From assembly GCA_023055425.1 (NCBI GenBank), contig JALGPY010000010.1:54535665-54599664 (forward strand): 64,000 nucleotides of DNA, given 5' to 3'. Position numbers and translations under genes: made by a program. Shown here piece by piece: positions 1 to 10,786 of the stretch. A model generated the notes under the pieces. It saw only the letters and a program-made list of their open reading frames with translations. It searched no databases and had not been told where the DNA came from. Source of the DNA: Linanthus parryae. Taxonomy: Eukaryota; Streptophyta; Magnoliopsida; Ericales; Polemoniaceae. The first letter of the stretch is position 1; each line of letters opens with the position of its first letter.

Positions 1-41
1 CTCCATGTAACTCATCCAACAACTCATCTATAATAGGTATG
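1..41 (-). pseudogene. Chromovirus-like reverse transcriptase, distal fragment split off by the copia insertion
   Basis: Read on the minus strand, this stretch encodes PIIDELLDELHG, a conserved block of Ty3/gypsy reverse transcriptase. The block directly follows the residues NKFPI encoded at the edge of the other half, at 8555 onward. The two halves were one reading frame before the copia element at 42-8554 inserted. The rest of the polymerase lies left of the window. Confidence is high for the family and lower for the lineage. Confidence 0.75.
37..41. repeat. Target-site duplication GTATG (left copy)
   Basis: GTATG immediately precedes the 5' LTR and is repeated exactly at 8555-8559 after the 3' LTR. 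This is the 5-bp duplication expected for Ty1/copia integration. Confidence 0.95.
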
Positions 42-1473
42 TGTTGGAATAGATGCCCTAGAGGCAATCTAGTTTAGTATGAATTTGTAATTGGCTAGAA
101 ATTCATTTATTATTTATTGGATATTTAATATAATGAAGTCCTTAGATTTACAATCGTGTTGTTTATCTTAAATATCCCTAGTCGAGTATAATGATTAAAT
201 GGGACAATCATCTATAGACTAGTATGGGGTTGGATTGATATGGAGATATCACGATCCAACACATAGGTGTGCATTACGGAATGTTGCACTGGATTGACCC
301 ATCACCGAGAAGGCTACATACACGTTATGTTGAGTCACAAGCGCTTCTCGGGTACAATGGTATTGTCATCCTTAGACTTGAAGTCACTAGATATTCTAGT
401 TGTGGATCATTGTGATCTTGGTAGCGTTAAACGCTACACCGTAACTGGGTAGTTATAAAGGCGTGTACTGGATACAATGAGAAGCAAGCTTAGAGATCGT
501 AGTGGACGTAGAGAGGATTTGCCCCTCCCACATAACGGGAGCAAATATCCAAGGCCACTCGAGGATAGTGCTTATAGAATGTCTGGCCAGACTCAAATAA
601 ATCAATATATGGGATATTGATGTTATTTGCACGAATAAGGCTATTCCATGGATCGAGAAACTAGGGATTGGATATACGAGTGTGACTTGTATGTCTCGTG
701 TCCAATCCGGATATGGAGGCAAAGGGATGAGACAATTACTTGTACAAGGTTGTCTAGATGACTATTCTATTAGTTGGCTAGAATGGATGTTTTGCTAGAA
801 ACCGCTCCATATTAGCAAAGAGTTGCTACCAACTAGATAGAACCTATGGGGTCACACGCTATATAGAGTTGTACTAGATTGTGGAATTAATTAATTGGAT
901 TAATTAATTAGAAGGATCACTTTGCAAACCCTTGCAAACTTAGTAGGGACTAATTTGCAAGGAAGGGACTAAATTGAATTCTAGTAGGACTAGAATAAGT
1001 CCTTTAGGTAGTTAACAAGGAGTTGTTGGACTATATAAAGGACCCTCCTCCTTCCTTCCCTATACACACTTTTATGCTCTAGAGAGAACATAACAAGAGT
1101 AGGAGAGAACAAAGGAGAGAGAGAGCAAGCAAAGAGGGACGCCGCCCCCTATTACCGCCGCCCCTTGTCCCCGACGCCACAAAGGGCCGAGCTCCCTTTT
1201 GGTGCTTCGTTTTGCGTGATTCCTTCACCCTCCTTTCAATCCGGGCTAGCACCAAGGAGATTGGAGATCTAGGAACAACTCTAGGCGTGGATCAACTATA
1301 GAGAACGTGACACTATTCGCGTTTGAAGTCATCAAGGAGAACCCAAAGGTGTGTTTATGATTTCTTACCTTCACTATCGTTATGCATCTAGACTTGTGAT
1401 CCTTGGAGGGTTTTGCATGGTTGTTTGTTTGATTATGCTTCCGTTTGCGCGATCCATGAATCAAAACCCTACA
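42..1473 (+). repeat. 5' LTR of the copia element
   Basis: The LTR begins TGTTGGAATAG and ends CCCTACA, with the canonical TG...CA ends. A TATA box (TATATAAAG) at 1032-1040 is followed by a purine-rich GAGA stretch at about 1080-1130. Transcription therefore probably starts near 1060. Short open frames inside it are not genes and appear identically in the 3' LTR. Confidence 0.95.
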
Positions 1474-1474
1474 G

Positions 1475-1492
1475 TGGTATCAGAGCCACAGG
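1475..1492 (+). other. Primer-binding site for initiator tRNA-Met
   Basis: TGGTATCAGAGCCACAGG begins one base after the LTR. TGGTATCAGAGC is the standard plant retroelement match to the 3' end of initiator methionine tRNA, which primes minus-strand DNA synthesis. Confidence 0.92.
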
Positions 1493-3156
1493 TCATAGAG
1501 CATAAACGTAGTTTATGTGTTACATTCTTGTTGTTTTACACCTTAATTTGTTGTTTATCGCGTAAAACAAGACAAATCAAGCATTGGATGCAATTTGTCA
1601 AAGAATTAATCATAACAAGACCCAATTATTGCATTGGATGCATGAATTGGTGAGTTTGAGAAATTTTAGGATCTTAGATCTAGGGTTTGGGCATCCTTGG
1701 GGAAGAAGGAGTTCTCCCACAACAAGGAAACAACCAAACTTGGGCTCCAAGCAAGGAGGTTGTTTTGGAAACAACCTCCACAAGGAGGTTCGGCCCCCTA
1801 GGGGACCGCCCCCTTGCTTGCCGCCCAAGCTTGGCGCCCTATGGGGCCGGGCGGCCCTAACCCGCGGGCCTAGCTTGCGGGTTTTGGGCCGGGCCGGCCC
1901 TAGGGCTTTATGGTTCACTTATTTGGGCCCGGGCAATTGGATTGTTGGGCCCATGGACCGTTTTAACCCTAGAAATCCTAAAATCAATTAAAATTGACCA
2001 AGCGCGTTAAAATTGGATTTTAACTGTTTATGTGCAAATCGCATGGTGATTGGATATGGCCTTAGGATGTGGTTTGATGTGGATGTTTAATTTTGTGGTT
2101 TGGTTTTACGGCCTGCGAGCCGATCAATTAATTGTAATAATTAATTAGGGTTTTATGGCCTGCGTGCCATTTTTTTTCTCAACTTGTGAGATTTATTTTA
2201 TTTAGTATAGATGTTAGCTAGTGCTAGATAAAGTAGATTGTTAGCCAAGATTGGAGAAAAGAAGCCCAAAGCCAAAAGGAGCCACAAAAGATGGAGCATG
2301 GAGCATGGAGCACACCACATGACTATGAAGGATGGACCAAAAGATCAAGACGCATGGAGATGTGTTTGTTTAGGGTTCATAGATAATTCCATTGGCTTGG
2401 AATTATCTTAGTCTAGAAAAGGCCATATCCACATCACGTTTAATTTCTGTTTTTGTGGTTGTTTATTTATTGTCTTATTATTTGTGTGGTTGGTGTATGG
2501 ATGATGCATGCAATTAGGATAATAAGATAATTAGACAACCCGGATCTATTATTTGGAGTTGTGCCCAAACTCAAATAGATAGATTAGTTGATATTGATCA
2601 ACAAAATAATTAAAATTTAAAAATCCCTCAAATTTTAAAATATTGTGTTCTTGCCTTCTCGTTATTTAAACACTCATTATCATAATTATTTATCAAGTTC
2701 GTGCGTGCCAAAGCATGGCGACTTGGTTCATAATGATGGAATGCGATGGCACGTAACAATGTGCAATTGTTTAGATAAGAGGTTGAACACAACTAGGCTA
2801 TTAATTTGATTAAGAAACCTAGAGGCGATCAATTGGGATTATCCATAAGGATGGATAAATATGGAGTTATTTGCCCGATTGAACCAAGAGTTGCATATGG
2901 GATGCAATTGGAATTGTTCCTACCTAAGAAGTAATCGAATTATGGGTGACTTGCCAAAGCAAGCTCATAAGGAGATGAAAAAGATGGATCTTGGCCCACT
3001 AGAAAATATAAGGATATTTTCCGCATTAATATCTTGAGGGTTATTAATCCGTAGAAAAATAGTGGGAGCTATATTTAATAAACTAGCCATTATTAAATAT
3101 AGTCAAAAATTCACAAATACTAAAACTTGCGTATTTTCCTTTTTGTAGAATTCCAA
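1493..3156 (+). other. Long untranslated leader of the copia element
   Basis: About 1.66 kb lies between the primer-binding site and the gag start. Positions 1780-1930 are very GC-rich, with short self-complementary GGGCC/GGCCC blocks, and could fold strongly. The rest is AT-rich. No coding capacity resembling a known protein was seen. The packaging signal would be expected here, but I cannot point to it. Confidence 0.7.
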
Positions 3157-4233
3157 ATGGCAAACAACTCATCGAGTTCACAACATTCCCTACGATCTGT
3201 CCTTGAGAAGGACAAGCTCTCAGGAACCAACTTTCTCGATTGGTACAGAAACTTGAGAATTGTTCTCAAGCAAGAAAAGAAGCTGTACGCAATAGATGAG
3301 CAAGTTCCAGAAGGTCCAGAGGATCAGACACCTGCTGCCTTAAAGGCGTATCAAAAGCGTGTTGATGACACCAATGATGCGGCCTGCCTAATGCTTTGCA
3401 CCATGACCTCTGAGCTTCAGAAGCAACATGAGAACATGAATGCTGTCGATATGATCGAACATCTAAAGCAGCTCTTCCAAGAGCAGGCGAGGGTAGAGAG
3501 GTATGAGGTCTCAAAGGCACTGTTCAAATGTCATCTGGCAGAAGGGAACCCGGTGGGACCCCATGTACTCCGAATGATCGGGTACTTGGAGAATCTCGCC
3601 CGGCTTGGGTTCCCGGTCGGCCAAGAGTTGGCAACGGATCTCGTGTTGCAATCGTTGCCCGAGAGTTATGGACAGTTCATTATGAACTATAACATGAACG
3701 AGATCGTTAAACCACTGCCAGATTTGCTCAACATGTTGAGGACGGCTGAACAGAGCATCAATAAGGGTAAGGGCAAAGCCATTATGATGGTGCATAAAGG
3801 AAAGGGTAAAAAGTTTGCCTCTTCCTCCAAGGGCAAAGGCAAGTCAGTTGCTAAGTCCAAGGAACAAGCCCTTAAGCCTGTTGGTGCCATTGCCAAGGTC
3901 GTGACTAAGGGTGAATGTCACTACTGTAGTCAACCTGGACACTGGAGGAGGAACTGCCCAAAATATCTGGAGGACAAGCGGCTTGGAATAGTGATTCCAC
4001 CACCACCAGGTATTTTCGTTGTAGATGTCAATTTAACTGTCCCTACATCATGGGTATTAGATACTGGATGTGGATCTCATATTTGTCGAAATATGCAGGA
4101 TCTAAAGAGAAGTAAAAGATTGGCTAAAGGGGAGGTAGATCTGCGCGTTGGGAATGGAGCAAAGGTTGCTGCGTTTGGCCATAGGCGTGTGCGAGCTATC
4201 TCTGCCTTCAGGATTAGTTTTAGAATTAAATAA
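3157..4233 (+). CDS. Copia gag and start of protease (frame ends in protease)
   Basis: Gag packages the element RNA into cytoplasmic virus-like particles. I place the start at the ATG at 3157 (MANNSSSS) rather than the ATG at 3127, because the family motif SLRSVLEKDKLSGTNFLDW follows closely. A lysine-rich stretch precedes a CCHC zinc knuckle (CHYCSQPGHWRRNC) near 3916-3957. The aspartic protease then begins, with its active-site triplet DTG in WVLDTGCGSH near 4060. The frame leaves the protease sequence at about 4174-4176, where TTT replaces an expected TT, and stops at 4233. The remainder continues in another frame. Either this is an inactivating insertion or a base-call error. Confidence 0.88.
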   Translation: MANNSSSSQHSLRSVLEKDKLSGTNFLDWYRNLRIVLKQEKKLYAIDEQVPEGPEDQTPAALKAYQKRVDDTNDAACLMLCTMTSELQKQHENMNAVDMIEHLKQLFQEQARVERYEVSKALFKCHLAEGNPVGPHVLRMIGYLENLARLGFPVGQELATDLVLQSLPESYGQFIMNYNMNEIVKPLPDLLNMLRTAEQSINKGKGKAIMMVHKGKGKKFASSSKGKGKSVAKSKEQALKPVGAIAKVVTKGECHYCSQPGHWRRNCPKYLEDKRLGIVIPPPPGIFVVDVNLTVPTSWVLDTGCGSHICRNMQDLKRSKRLAKGEVDLRVGNGAKVAAFGHRRVRAISAFRISFRIK

Positions 4234-7108
4234 TTGCTATTTTGTGCCTGCTATGAGCAGAAACATTATTTCTATTTCTTGTTTGGACAAGGAAGGTTTT
4301 ATTATTTCAATAAAGAACAATTGTTGTTCCTTTTATTTGAATAATATTCACTATTTTAGTGCGCAATTATTTAATGGACTTTATGTCCTTGATCTAAGTA
4401 ATCCTGTCTACAACATTAATACCAAGCGGATTAAAATAAATGATTTAAATCCTGCTTATTTATGGCATTGTCGTTTAGGCCACATAAATGAGAAACGTGT
4501 ATCTAGACTCCATAAGGATGGATTGCTAGACTCATTTGATTTTGAATCATATGAGACATGTGAGGCTTGTTTATTGGGAAAAATGACAAAGTCCCCTTTC
4601 AATAAGAAAGGTGAAAGGACTAGTGAGCAATTGGCACTCATACATACCGATGTGTGTGGGCCATTTGCCACGCCTGCCAGGGGTGGTTATGTCTACTTCA
4701 TTACATTTACTGATGATTACAGTAGATATGGATTTGTGTACCTTATGAGGGCAAAATCCGAATCCTTTGAAGTGTTCAAGGAATTCAAGAATGAAGTAGA
4801 GAAGCAACTTGGCAAAAGTATCAAGGCTCTGCGATCGGATCGTGGAGGAGAATACTTGAGCCAAGAGTTTGACGACTATCTTAGAGAGTGTGGGATCGTG
4901 TCCCAACTCACTCCACCCGGAACGCCACAATGGAATGGCGTGTCCGAGAGGAGGAATCGAACCCTATTGGATATGGTTCGGTCTATGATGTGTCAAACCG
5001 ATCTTCCATTATCATTTTGGGGCTACGCTCTATTAAGTGCAGCTTTTACCATTAACCGTGTTCCATCTAAATCAGTCATGAAGACACCATATGAGATGTG
5101 GAGTGGGAGGCGTCCCACACTGTCGTTCATGAGGATTTGGGGCTGCGATGTCTATGTAAAACGTTTACAGTCAGACAAGTTAGGGCCTAAATCGGATAAG
5201 TGTAAGTTTGTGGGGTACCCTAAGGAAACTAAGGGATACTATTTCTACAATCCAACCGAGAACAAAGTGTTTGTTGCTCGGACCGGCGTGTTTCTAGAAA
5301 AAGAGTTTGTCTCTAAAGAAGCAAGTGGGAGGAATGTAGAACTTGAAGAAGTTCAAGAACCACAAATCACTGAACCGATTATGGAACATGAACAGGAATC
5401 ACAAGTAGTTGTGGATCCACCTGTTCAGGTAACACAAGAGCTTCGTAGATCTAGTAGAGTGCGCCAGGAACCCGAGAGGTACGGACTTCTCGTAACTGAT
5501 TCCGGTGACACGATGCTCATAGATGATGAGCCTACTACCTATGAGGAGGCCATGAATGGCCCAGACTCGCAGAAGTGGCTTGAGGCCATGAGATCCGAGA
5601 TGGAATCCATGTATACCAACAAAAGATGGACTTTGGTGGAACCACCTGATGGGGCGCGGCCCATAGGGTGCAAGTGGGTCTTCAAGAAGAAGATCGACAT
5701 GGATGGTAATGTGATTACCTATAAGGGCCGATTGGTGGCTAAAGGATTCAGACAGATTCATGGTATTGACTATGATGAAACCTTTTCACCAGTCGCTATG
5801 ACCAAATCCATCCGAATCCTACTTGCGATTGCAGCATACTACGACTATGAGATTTGGCAGATGGATGTCAAAACAGCATTCCTTTATGGGAATCTCCTAG
5901 AGGACGTGTATATGATACAGCCGGAGGGTTTTGAGGATCCAAAGCAAGCCAACAAAGTCTGTAAGCTGCAACGATCCATTTATGGATTGAAGCAAGCTTC
6001 TAGGAGTTGGAATCGACGTTTTGATGAAGTGGTCAAAGAGTTTGGCTTCATCAGAAACGAAGATGAGTCTTGTGTCTACAAGAAGGTTAGTGGGAGCTCT
6101 GTAGCTTTTCTGGTCTTGTATGTGGATGACATACTACTCATTGGAAACGACATTCCCATGCTGCAATCTGTGAAAGATTGGCTAGGAAAGTGTTTCTCAA
6201 TGAAGGACTTAGGGGAAGCAGCCTATATACTCGGTATAAAGATCTATAGAGATAGATCTAAGAGGTTGCTAGGCCTAAGTCAAAGTACATATATTGACAA
6301 GGTGTTGAAACGGTTCAACATGCAAGATTCCAAGAAGGGATTCTTGCCCATGTCACATGGAATCACTCTTTCGAAGAGTGGTTGTCCTTCCAATGAGATT
6401 GAGAAGGAACGCATGAGTAGGATTCCCTATGCCTCGGCCATAGGATCCATCATGTACGCCATGTTATGTACTAGACCAGATGTGTCATATGCCTTGAGTA
6501 TGACAAGCAGATACCAATCCAATCCGGGTGAGAGTCACTGGATTGCTGTCAAGAACATCCTAAAGTACTTGAGAAGAACTAAGGATGCTTTCTTGATGTT
6601 TGGCGGTGAGGAAGAGTTGCGTGTAAGGGGTTACACTGATGCAAGCTTCCAAACCGATAGAGATGACTTTAGATCACAGTCGGGATATGTGTTTTGCCTG
6701 AATGGAGCAGCGGTGAGCTGGAAGAGTTCCAAGCAAGAGACGGTAGCTGATTCTACAACAGAGGCTGAGTACATTGCTGCAAATGGCGCAGCAAAGGAGG
6801 CTGTTTGGATCAGAAAGTTTGTTTCTGAACTTGGTGTGGTCCCTAGCATTGCGGATCCAGTGGAGTTGTTCTGTGACAACACTGGGGCGATCGCGCAATC
6901 AAAGGAACCCAGGTCGCACCAGAAGTCCAAGCACGTGCTCAGGAAGTTCCATCTGATTCGAGATATTATCGATAGAGGAGACGTTCGGATATGCAAGATT
7001 CCTACAGATGATAATCTGTCAGACCCGCTTACAAAGCCTCTCACGCAGTGGAAGCATGAAGGGCACACTAGGAGTATGGGCATACGAGATGCGCCAGATT
7101 GGCTCTAG
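4177..7108 (+). CDS. Copia pol: protease end, integrase, reverse transcriptase, RNase H
   Basis: This open frame overlaps the gag frame; its first ATG at 4148 is probably fortuitous, and homology takes over at about 4177. Domains in order are the end of the protease, the GAG-pre-integrase zinc motif (HCRLGH ... CEACLLGK, about 4470-4580), and the integrase core with its D, D and E residues (TDVCGPF, SDRGGEY, NGVSERRN; about 4640-4950). The reverse transcriptase (about 5580-6280) has the catalytic YVDD at 6119-6130. RNase H (about 6620-7040) contains TEAEYIA. No internal stop was seen over about 2.9 kb, which agrees with the youth of the insertion. Without gag-pol continuity this copy cannot make the usual single polyprotein. 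Confidence 0.93.
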
Positions 7109-7110
7109 TG

Positions 7111-7122
7111 CAAGTGGGAGAC
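7111..7122 (+). other. Polypurine tract
   Basis: CAAGTGGGAGAC abuts the 3' LTR. This is the usual copia primer for plus-strand DNA synthesis. Confidence 0.88.
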
Positions 7123-8554
7123 TGTTGGAATAGATGCCCTAGAGGCAATCTAGTTTAGTATGAATTTGTAATTGGCTAGAAATTCATTTATTATTTATTG
7201 GATATTTAATATAATGAAGTCCTTAGATTTACAATCGTGTTGTTTATCTTAAATATCCCTAGTCGAGTATAATGATTAAATGGGACAATCATCTATAGAC
7301 TAGTATGGGGTTGGATTGATATGGAGATATCACGATCCAACACATAGGTGTGCATTACGGAATGTTGCACTGGATTGACCCATCACCGAGAAGGCTACAT
7401 ACACGTTATGTTGAGTCACAAGCGCTTCTCGGGTACAATGGTATTGTCATCCTTAGACTTGAAGTCACTAGATATTCTAGTTGTGGATCATTGTGATCTT
7501 GGTAGCGTTAAACGCTACACCGTAACTGGGTAGTTATAAAAGCGTGTACTGGATACAATGAGAAGCAAGCTTAGAGATCGTAGTGGACGTAGAGAGGATT
7601 TGCCCCTCCCACATAACGGGAGCAAATATCCAAGGCCACTCGAGGATAGTGCTTATAGAATGTCTGGCCAGACTCAAATAAATCAATATATGGGATATTG
7701 ATGTTATTTGCACGAATAAGGCTATTCCATGGATCGAGAAACTAGGGATTGGATATACGAGTGTGACTTGTATGTCTCGTGTCCAATCCGGATATGGAGG
7801 CAAAGGGATGAGACAATTACTTGTACAAGGTTGTCTAGATGACTATTCTATTAGTTGGCTAGAATGGATGTTTTGCTAGAAACCGCTCCATATTAGCAAA
7901 GAGTTGCTACCAACTAGATAGAACCTATGGGGTCACACGCTATATAGAGTTGTACTAGATTGTGGAATTAATTAATTGGATTAATTAATTAGAAGGATCA
8001 CTTTGCAAACCCTTGCAAACTTAGTAGGGACTAATTTGCAAGGAAGGGACTAAATTGAATTCTAGTAGGACTAGAATAAGTCCTTTAGGTAGTTAACAAG
8101 GAGTTGTTGGACTATATAAAGGACCCTCCTCCTTCCTTCCCTATACACACTTTTATGCTCTAGAGAGAACATAACAAGAGTAGGAGAGAACAAAGGAGAG
8201 AGAGAGCAAGCAAAGAGGGACGCCGCCCCCTATTACCGCCGCCCCTTGTCCCCGACGCCACAAAGGGCCGAGCTCCCTTTTGGTGCTTCGTTTTGCGTGA
8301 TTCCTTCACCCTCCTTTCAATCCGGGCTAGCACCAAGGAGATTGGAGATCTAGGAACAACTCTAGGCGTGGATCAACTATAGAGAACGTGACACTATTCG
8401 CGTTTGAAGTCATCAAGGAGAACCCAAAGGTGTGTTTATGATTTCTTACCTTCACTATCGTTATGCATCTAGACTTGTGATCCTTGGAGGGTTTTGCATG
8501 GTTGTTTGTTTGATTATGCTTCCGTTTGCGCGATCCATGAATCAAAACCCTACA
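7123..8554 (+). repeat. 3' LTR of the copia element
   Basis: The 1432-bp copy matches the 5' LTR with one difference seen by eye (A at 7541 against G at 460). The matching TATA box is at 8113-8120. The TG...CA ends and the following GTATG fix the boundary. Confidence 0.96.
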
Positions 8555-8559
8555 GTATG
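8555..8559. repeat. Target-site duplication GTATG (right copy)
   Basis: An exact repeat of 37-41 directly follows the 3' LTR. Counting only one copy restores the reading frame of the interrupted minus-strand reverse transcriptase. Confidence 0.95.
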
Positions 8560-8942
8560 GGGAACTTATTTTTAACAGTTGCTTCATTTAAACCCCTATA
8601 ATCCACACAAAATCTCCAAGAACCATCCTTCTTTTTTACTAGTAAAACAGGAGATGCAAAAGAGCTTGTACTGTGTTGGATCACTCCATTCTCTAACATT
8701 TCCTTCACTAGATTCTCAATTTCTGTCTTCCGCACATGAGGGTACCTGTAAGGCCTTAGACACACTGGTTGAGTTCCCTCCTTTAGTGGAATATGGTGGT
8801 CATGGCTCCTGGGGGGAGGTAGCTTCTTTGGCTCTTCAAACACTTTGTTGTACTTATCTAGCACTTGCCTGAATTCCAGGGGCATTTCTGTAATTTGAGC
8901 TGGCTGAGTTCCACAGATACTGTATAAATGTCCCATGATCAC
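8555..8942 (-). pseudogene. Reverse transcriptase N-terminal part of the gypsy element
   Basis: The minus-strand frame contains the linker after protease (DKYNKVFEEPKKLPPPR), the reverse-transcriptase entry region (LRPYRYPHVRKTEIE, IQHSTSSFASPVLLVKKKDG) and the motif FCVDYRGLNEATVKNKFPI. It is cut at the copia insertion. The frame is linked to the protease frame upstream only through a break at about 8945-8995. Confidence 0.85.
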
Positions 8943-8996
8943 TCCTTGGTTCCTGGAACAGTAGGTATGGATGGCATTGAGGTTAGCTGCTTTGTA

Positions 8997-9569
8997 CTAA
9001 CACTCCTCCTTCTGAGCCCTAAACTGAATTGGTGCTCCTTCAATGTGTACAGTCACTGTCATCTTGTTGAAGTCAAGACTGACTGGGCTTACCTCCTTGA
9101 GCCATTGTACCCCCAACACCATATCACAACCCCCAAGAGAAATGATTCTCATTTCTGTTTCAATGACTTGACCTTGCAGCTTCAGCTTCACTACTGGACA
9201 CACCCCTGAGCTCTCTATCTGGCTGTCATTAGCCACAGTAACTCTCATTGTAGGGCTTTGAACAGTGTCACATTGCACTCTTTTAGCTGTGTCCAAATCC
9301 ATGAAATTATGAGTGCTGCCAGAGTCTATGAGTACATGCACCTTGTGCTTGCCAACATACCCCTGGAGTCTAATAGTTTGAGCTCCACAACTACCAGATA
9401 TTGCATGTAAAGAAATTTCCATTGCAGCATTAGTGTTCACTCCCTCCTCCTTTAGCTCCTCTTCTACTACCTTATTGATTTCATCAATTTCAAGTGTTGA
9501 TTCCTCTTCACCAGAAATGAGGAATAGCTGGGGTTTTTTGCATTTGCCCTGGCACATAACTCTCTTCAC
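8997..9569 (-). pseudogene. Gypsy aspartic protease region
   Basis: The minus-strand frame starts inside the zinc-knuckle linker (CKKPQLFLISGEEE) and contains the retropepsin active site VHVLIDSGSTHNFMD. The conserved C-terminal pattern GCDMVLGVQWLKEV follows. It would be made as part of a polyprotein, but is separated from gag by a one-base shift near 9545. Confidence 0.85.
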
Positions 9570-9915
9570 AGAAATAACATAAGTTTCTAGCTCTCCTATC
9601 TCTCATTTCTTCTTGTGTGAGCTTCTTAAAAGGTAGAGCTGTACTGGCACTTTTTGTTGATGCTTCTGCATTGTAAGGAGTGTAGGGCTTTAACTGAGAA
9701 TTTTTGGAGTTGCTTTTCATCATACCACTCACTGTCTGAATCACATTTTGGTGGTAGTGGTTACATGAGATTTCTTGCAACTTAGCCATAGCTTTAGCTT
9801 GTGCTAGACTACTAGGAGCTAGCAGCTGCACCTGGCTCCTTATTTCCAGTTTCAATCCTCCCAAAAATGTTTTCAAAAAATACTTGTCATCAGCCCAAGG
9901 AAACAAAGCCTTCAC
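9508..9915 (-). pseudogene. Gypsy gag C-terminal fragment with broken zinc knuckle
   Basis: The frame has the Retrotrans_gag-like block FLKTFLGGLKLEIRSQVQLL, then a linker and LCYFCEESYVPG. The first two cysteines of a CCHC knuckle are present. The histidine and last cysteine are lost because a base appears to be missing near 9545, and the next frame carries CKKPQLFLI. The main capsid part of gag is absent, so an internal deletion is likely. Confidence 0.75.
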
Positions 9916-10332
9916 TCTAGGACAACGAGGGCAAGTTGCAGAGGTGGCTTTCGATGTTGAGTGCGGCTACTGTTGTGGTTGGTCCGTCGGTTTGGCAACG
10001 AGGGCAAGACCTGACTCTAAGACAGGCGAAAATTGGAGCTCCTGAGATGGTGGTTATTTCCGCATATCCTCTTCGTGGGTTTCTTGTTGTGGTTCCCGTG
10101 GCGGCTCTTCTTGGGATCTGACGAGGTCCTGGAGGCGACAAAATTTGTCAGTCGAAATCAACCGGTATCGTCTCCCACTTAGAGATATTCATCTCCCACT
10201 TGCTTTTGAGGTCTGCAAATGCTGGGATGCCATCGTTGTCAAGAACGGCACAAGGGAGATCAATCGTAATCGGGGTTGAGTACGACATGATTTTCACCAG
10301 TTGAATGGCGAAAAAACAATGAAAGCACCAAC
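9916..10332 (-). other. Leader and degenerate gag start of the gypsy element
   Basis: On the minus strand, TTGGTGCTTTCATTG follows the LTR, a leader motif often seen after plant gypsy LTRs. A short frame from an ATG at 10289 (MSYSTPITIDLP) runs to a stop at about 10149. Beyond it, pieces of an acidic linker (REPQQETHEED) appear in shifted frames. I do not recognise a functional protein here. Confidence 0.45.
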
Positions 10333-10705
10333 TGATAATAAATCAACTAACGAAGGGATTTAGCACATAACTAGGCCAAAAATGGCCAAAAACCGTTAAG
10401 AAACGAGTCGGGTCGAAGCTTGACGTCGACTTGCTCGGAGGTGGAGATGGTGGCGGCTGCCGGAGCATCCTTTGCTCGACTCTGAGTCTTCCAATGATCT
10501 GGTCGGGGTCTTAGGAGGTTGCTGGAAGCATCTAACGGCGTGGGTGGTCTCTGAATCACTCCGGCGAACTTGCCGGAGTTTGGCCGGCAAAAATGGAGAT
10601 CGGTGGTGGTGCGGTAGTGGCTCTGCAACGTCTCTGGTTCTGGGTTGTGTGTCCTCTGTTCTGGGCAGAGGAGGTCACAATAGATAGCAGAAAGGTCGGG
10701 AAACG

Positions 10706-10786
<81 letters not shown>

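Larger units (their letters stand above)
42..8554 (+). mobile_element. Full-length young Ty1/copia LTR retrotransposon
   Basis: The element has two 1432-bp LTRs (42-1473 and 7123-8554), a primer-binding site complementary to initiator methionine tRNA, a 1.7-kb leader, gag, and pol in the order protease, integrase, reverse transcriptase, RNase H. That domain order defines Ty1/copia. A polypurine tract and a perfect 5-bp target duplication complete it. A line-by-line comparison of the LTRs found one difference (G at 460, A at 7541), so it inserted very recently. Gag and pol are in different frames, so this copy may depend on other copies for protein. The gag resembles the Tork/TAR/Angela group, but I cannot assign the lineage firmly. 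Confidence 0.97.

Noticed and set aside
267..722. Open frames of 61 and 89 codons in the 5' LTR, repeated at 7348-7803
   Set aside because: They occur identically in both LTRs, show no protein-family motif, and lie upstream of the LTR TATA box. They are chance frames.
1584..1991. 135-codon frame rich in Pro, Gly and Arg
   Set aside because: It follows from the GC-rich leader segment. A comparable frame exists on the other strand, and it lies between the primer-binding site and gag.
3157..7108. Programmed frameshift between copia gag and pol
   Set aside because: The shift is inside the protease after its active site, with no slippery heptamer and pseudoknot that I can see. An indel or sequencing error is simpler, though not excluded.
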